A DNA stretch of 64,000 bases from Archangium gephyra (GTDB lineage: Bacteria > Myxococcota > Myxococcia > Myxococcales > Myxococcaceae), in NCBI GenBank assembly GCA_003243425.1, contig QFQP01000012.1, positions 99,387 through 163,386 of the forward strand. The letters run 5' to 3'. Made by a program: the position numbers and the translations under genes. Shown in pieces: positions 61,066 to 64,000 of this stretch (the stretch's first letter is position 1; each line of letters opens with the position of its first letter). The notes beneath the pieces were generated by a model, which did not search any database, was not told the origin of the DNA, and saw nothing but the letters and a program-made list of their open reading frames with translations.

Positions 61066-63084
61066 TCAGGTCTTCTTCTTCCCGGGTTCAGGCAGCGGCA
61101 CGCTGACGTTCACCCCGCCCTGCACTTCGCCGGTGGTGGGCGTGCCCTTCACGTTGGCGCTCACCGCCACGCCGCTCTTCTTCTCGGTCGCCACCACCGT
61201 GGCGCCATACGTCGGCTGCGTCGTCAGCTTCGTCGCGTCGGCGCTCACCGAAATCGAACCCATGTCGCCAATCGCCGCGACCTTCGCGTGCACTTCTTCG
61301 ACGCCTCTTGGCACCAGGGTGACGTCAGCGCCGAGCGAGACGCCCGCGCTCGGCTGTACGGTCGCGCTCAACGTCGCTTCGTCGAGCGCGAGTGGCGCGT
61401 CAGCGGCGTGGCGCGAGAACTTCCCTTCCGCGCTCAGCTGCACCGGTCGCGTCTCGACGCTCGCGTGGGCGCTCACGGTCTGCGAGCCGGAGCTCTTCGT
61501 CGTCACCTCCACGCCGGTGCTCGCGGTGACGGGGTCCGTCTCGACGCTGACGTGCGCGAACACGCGCTGGGAATCATTCGAGAAGGTCACGCCTGTGCGC
61601 GCCGCGACGCTCACGTCGTCATGTTCCACCCGCGCGCTGAGGCTGGCCGACTTCACGTGGCCATCGAAGCCCACGACCGCCTTGCCGTCGGCGTCGACGC
61701 GAACGTCACCGATGTCGCGGTGCACACCCGCGCCCCACTCCATGCGCGGGTTGGAGATTCCAATCGGCAGCTCGTCGGGCTTCGGAGCGCCTGCGTCCCA
61801 CGCGGCCTTTGCCGACACGTTCACGCCGTCGCGACCGAGTTCGACGCCGCGCGGGAGCCCGGCCTGGTCGAGCAACGCGGAGCCACCACTCCTGGCGCCG
61901 TAGCCGACCTGCTCGCGCGTGAGCACCGACGCACCGACCGCCGCGGCAACACCGGCCGCACCGAGCGCCGCGGAGCCGACGTCACCCGTCGTCACGCCAC
62001 GCACCAGCGCGTCTTGCGCTTCACGACCGACGACCGCGGCCATGGTCTTGACCTGATCCGCGCCCCACTGCGCGCCACCGTCCTGGGTGAACGCATGCGG
62101 CGCGCACGCACAGACGATCCACTGCTCGCGCTGCGCAGCGCCGTTCGGCTGACCGGGGCCCATCGAGCGCATCTGCTCCACGTACTTCTTCGTCTTCGCG
62201 ATGGTGTCGTCGACGTCGTTCAAGCCCGCGAACATGGTGCCGGCCTTGAGGTCGCCCTTCGCCCTGGCGCGGATGGCGGTCATGAAGTCCTGAACGATCA
62301 TCGCGCGCTGCTCTTCGCCGAACTCCAGGAAGTGGGCCTTGTCGGGCGTGTACGTGTACGCGTCGTTGCGCGTGCCGCGCTGCATCGCCGCGAGCTGATC
62401 CGTCACCGAGTTGATGGCGTAGCGCGTGCCCTGATGCTGGTAGCTCCAGACGTGACACGGCTCGTGCGTGAGCAACACGCCGTTGAACGAGTCCCACGCG
62501 TCGTCGTCGGGCCGGTCATTGAGCGTGGTGCCTTTGCGAATGGTCCACCGCGGGTCGGTGGGGTCGACGTGAATCACGTTGCCCAGCACCAGCGCGCCGG
62601 CGCCCATGGTCATGATGCCGGTGGTGAACCGGAAGCGAACGGTCGCGGGGTCGAGCGTGCCCTCGAAGGTGTCCTTGATGCGCCGCGCCTCTTCACGGGT
62701 GAGGCCCCGTTCGGTGACGGTGTCGCTCGAGGCCAGAACGTCGTTCACGTGCACGCCGCGGGCGACGCCGAGCGCCAGCAGCCAATCGACGCTCAGCGAC
62801 TCGACGACGAAGCCGAGCGCGCCGGAGCGCGCCATCACCTCGAGCACGTCCTTCAACGCGACGGCGTTCGCCTCTTCGGCGACGCGCCTCAATGCGGTCA
62901 GAAGTTCCGGCTTCTTCTCTTCACGCCAGCTCAGCGCGAGCCCCACCAACAGCGTCTGCCGCTGTGTGGGCGACACGCTGCGGAGAATGAGGTCGTTGGG
63001 GACGTCAGACAGACCGAGCGGCCGCCCTTGCGGACGAGCGGAACGACCGAACGCGAGACGAATCACCGGCTCGAAGTGCGGCAT
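61066..63084 (-). CDS. 672-residue protein with HExxH motif and beta-rich C-terminal half
   Basis: Residues 1-150 are helical. Residues 195-290 contain LTHEPCHVWSYQHQGTRYAI (a HExxH zinc motif, H-E-P-C-H) and FLEFGEEQRAMIVQDF, a pairing found in secreted zincin-like proteins of toxin and eCIS-linked families (LTHELVHVWQ...FNPEQQAxIV). A Gly/Ala-rich linker with a hydrophobic segment (GSAALGAAGVAAAVGASVL) follows. From residue 430 the chain alternates polar and hydrophobic residues (VKSASLSARVEHDDVSVAAR, VFAHVSVETDPVTASTGVEV) in about 18 short strands, like an outer-membrane barrel or a long beta sheet. The gene starts 9 bp after the Hint-lectin gene, so they form an operon. Confidence 0.72.
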   Translation of the reverse strand: MPHFEPVIRLAFGRSARPQGRPLGLSDVPNDLILRSVSPTQRQTLLVGLALSWREEKKPELLTALRRVAEEANAVALKDVLEVMARSGALGFVVESLSVDWLLALGVARGVHVNDVLASSDTVTERGLTREEARRIKDTFEGTLDPATVRFRFTTGIMTMGAGALVLGNVIHVDPTDPRWTIRKGTTLNDRPDDDAWDSFNGVLLTHEPCHVWSYQHQGTRYAINSVTDQLAAMQRGTRNDAYTYTPDKAHFLEFGEEQRAMIVQDFMTAIRARAKGDLKAGTMFAGLNDVDDTIAKTKKYVEQMRSMGPGQPNGAAQREQWIVCACAPHAFTQDGGAQWGADQVKTMAAVVGREAQDALVRGVTTGDVGSAALGAAGVAAAVGASVLTREQVGYGARSGGSALLDQAGLPRGVELGRDGVNVSAKAAWDAGAPKPDELPIGISNPRMEWGAGVHRDIGDVRVDADGKAVVGFDGHVKSASLSARVEHDDVSVAARTGVTFSNDSQRVFAHVSVETDPVTASTGVEVTTKSSGSQTVSAHASVETRPVQLSAEGKFSRHAADAPLALDEATLSATVQPSAGVSLGADVTLVPRGVEEVHAKVAAIGDMGSISVSADATKLTTQPTYGATVVATEKKSGVAVSANVKGTPTTGEVQGGVNVSVPLPEPGKKKT

Positions 63085-63093
63085 GCCGCTGAC

Positions 63094-64000
63094 TTACTCG
63101 CTTTGAGGACCGATCCACCCGGCGTTGCTGAGCGCGAAGTCGGCGACGTGCAGCACGGTGCCGCCGCTCGTGCCGTTGCTCTGGTGACCGACCGAAATCA
63201 CGCGCGTGCCCGCATCGCTCGAGAAGGTGAACACATTGCCCGCGTCGTACCAGTTGGCGAGCGTGCCGCCGTCGGGGCTCACGAACGTGTCGGCGCCCTT
63301 CACGGTGCCGTTGCCGAGGCGAAAGCGAGGCCAGTAGCGGTAGGTGGTCGGTGACAGCAGCTCGAACTGCCACTCGTAGCGCTGCCAGTTGCCCGCGAGG
63401 TTCCACGAAGAGAACGGCGGCGCGCCGACGGGCTCGAACCACACGCGCGAGTCGTGAATGGCGAAGAGCACGTTGTCATCGACGCGCACGATGCGGCGTG
63501 ACGCCGTCGCCTGGCCGCGATCGAGGAACCACAGGTGGCCCCACGTCGAACCGGTTTCAGGCACCTGGAGCTCAGCCTCGAGGAAGCAGTCACCGAAGTT
63601 TCGGAACGCGAGCGCACCGTCGGCGCGGAACCAGTTCACGTCGGCGCCAGGCACCACGGTCAACGAGCGCGGCGAAGGCCCGCAGGTCAGTCGCGCCCAG
63701 GTGCCGTTGTCGCGAAGGTCGTTCTCGTCGTCGCCCTCGCTGGCGCTCCACCGCGAGAGCAGCACGGTCGTTGACGCGGGCGGAGGCGCGCTGGCGCAGG
63801 AACACGCGCCGACCGTTCCACTGCAGTCCACCGTGCCCGTGCCGATGGGATAGGAGCAGGAATCGCCCGAAAAGACCCCAACGCCGTCAGCGGTCTGGCA
63901 CCGCGGGCCGGTGATCGGCTCCTTGTTGTGCACGATGACGCCGTCGACGACGTAGGTGTGCAGCGGGTGATCAACCGAGAGGTCGAAGACTTCGTCGATG
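63094..64000 (-). CDS. Hint-domain protein with C-terminal lectin-like domain (5' end outside window)
   Basis: The visible 302 codons begin with DEVFDLSVDHPLHTYVVDGV followed by IVHNK, the C-terminal block of a Hint (hedgehog/intein) domain, in which the canonical His-Asn ends the fold. The residue after HN is Lys, not Cys/Ser/Thr, so protein splicing is not expected; self-cleavage is possible. A cysteine-rich stretch (GPRCQTADGVGVFSGDSCSY) and a concanavalin-like beta sandwich of about 230 residues follow (FRNFGDCFLEAELQVPETGS, LANWYDAGNVFTFSSDAG, VLHVADFALSNAGWIGP). The start and any upstream export domain lie beyond base 64000. It is the first visible gene of an operon with the HExxH protein. 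Confidence 0.8.
   Translation of the reverse strand, partial: IDEVFDLSVDHPLHTYVVDGVIVHNKEPITGPRCQTADGVGVFSGDSCSYPIGTGTVDCSGTVGACSCASAPPPASTTVLLSRWSASEGDDENDLRDNGTWARLTCGPSPRSLTVVPGADVNWFRADGALAFRNFGDCFLEAELQVPETGSTWGHLWFLDRGQATASRRIVRVDDNVLFAIHDSRVWFEPVGAPPFSSWNLAGNWQRYEWQFELLSPTTYRYWPRFRLGNGTVKGADTFVSPDGGTLANWYDAGNVFTFSSDAGTRVISVGHQSNGTSGGTVLHVADFALSNAGWIGPQSE

Noticed and set aside
61288..63354. Plus-strand frame of almost 700 codons opposite the HExxH gene
   Set aside because: Arg/His-rich shadow; the minus strand has recognisable motifs.

Overview
The window is GC-rich (roughly two thirds GC by eye), densely packed, and reads as chromosome from a myxobacterium (Myxococcota). Pointers are the many lipoproteins with D-A-G rich linkers, an FHA protein with a TIGR02996-type motif, a Hint-domain secreted protein, paired TonB-receptor/lipoprotein genes, and a plesiocin-type graspetide cluster like those known from Plesiocystis. 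The assignment is inference from gene content. I saw no tRNA, rRNA, CRISPR array, insertion sequence or prophage.

Layout. 1-5.9 kb: envelope proteins (vWA, OmpA, MAPEG), a MarR operon with a clear palindromic operator, and a divergent AraC/SDR pair. 6-11 kb: an MMPL/RND exporter with a DUF4395-thioredoxin protein, a lipoprotein with a good terminator, and an NAD(P)-binding protein. 11.4-16.1 kb: a methionine operon in which an ArsR-methyltransferase fusion precedes a MetH split into two genes. 16-25 kb: a protease/pseudoprotease lipoprotein, an M50-like protein, enoyl-CoA hydratase, a hybrid histidine kinase, a sigma factor and a conserved hypothetical. 25-34 kb: pcm followed by an ATP-grasp remnant, two tandem beta-helix lipoproteins, two frameshifted genes (pseudopilin and lipoprotein), a response regulator, a small ATPase and an SRAP protein. 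34-46.5 kb: a 1382-residue membrane protein of unknown function, AbrB-family, YdeI-like, CrtC/AttH-like and other lipoproteins, HflX, GST and an orphan PTS IIB. 46.5-51.8 kb: a GIY-YIG protein, then the graspetide locus (ATP-grasp ligase, a precursor with nine TTxxxxEE modules, a neighbouring O-methyltransferase and an MFS transporter). 51.8-54 kb: a complete formaldehyde-detoxification operon frmR-frmA-frmB with a TACT-G7-AGTA operator. 54-64 kb: TonB receptor plus partner lipoprotein, MscS channel, a frameshifted cytochrome c, a HExxH protein and a Hint-lectin protein cut by the window edge.

The main find is the graspetide locus at 47.3-49.9 kb. The precursor consists almost wholly of nine repeats of the motif that plesiocin-type ATP-grasp enzymes cross-link by ester bonds, and it lies head-to-head with an ATP-grasp gene. 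Two sequence-level oddities run through the window. The hexamer TGATCA is strongly over-represented and at three convergent junctions supplies both stop codons at once. Single-base frameshifts recur in otherwise well-conserved genes; these may be real decay or sequence error.
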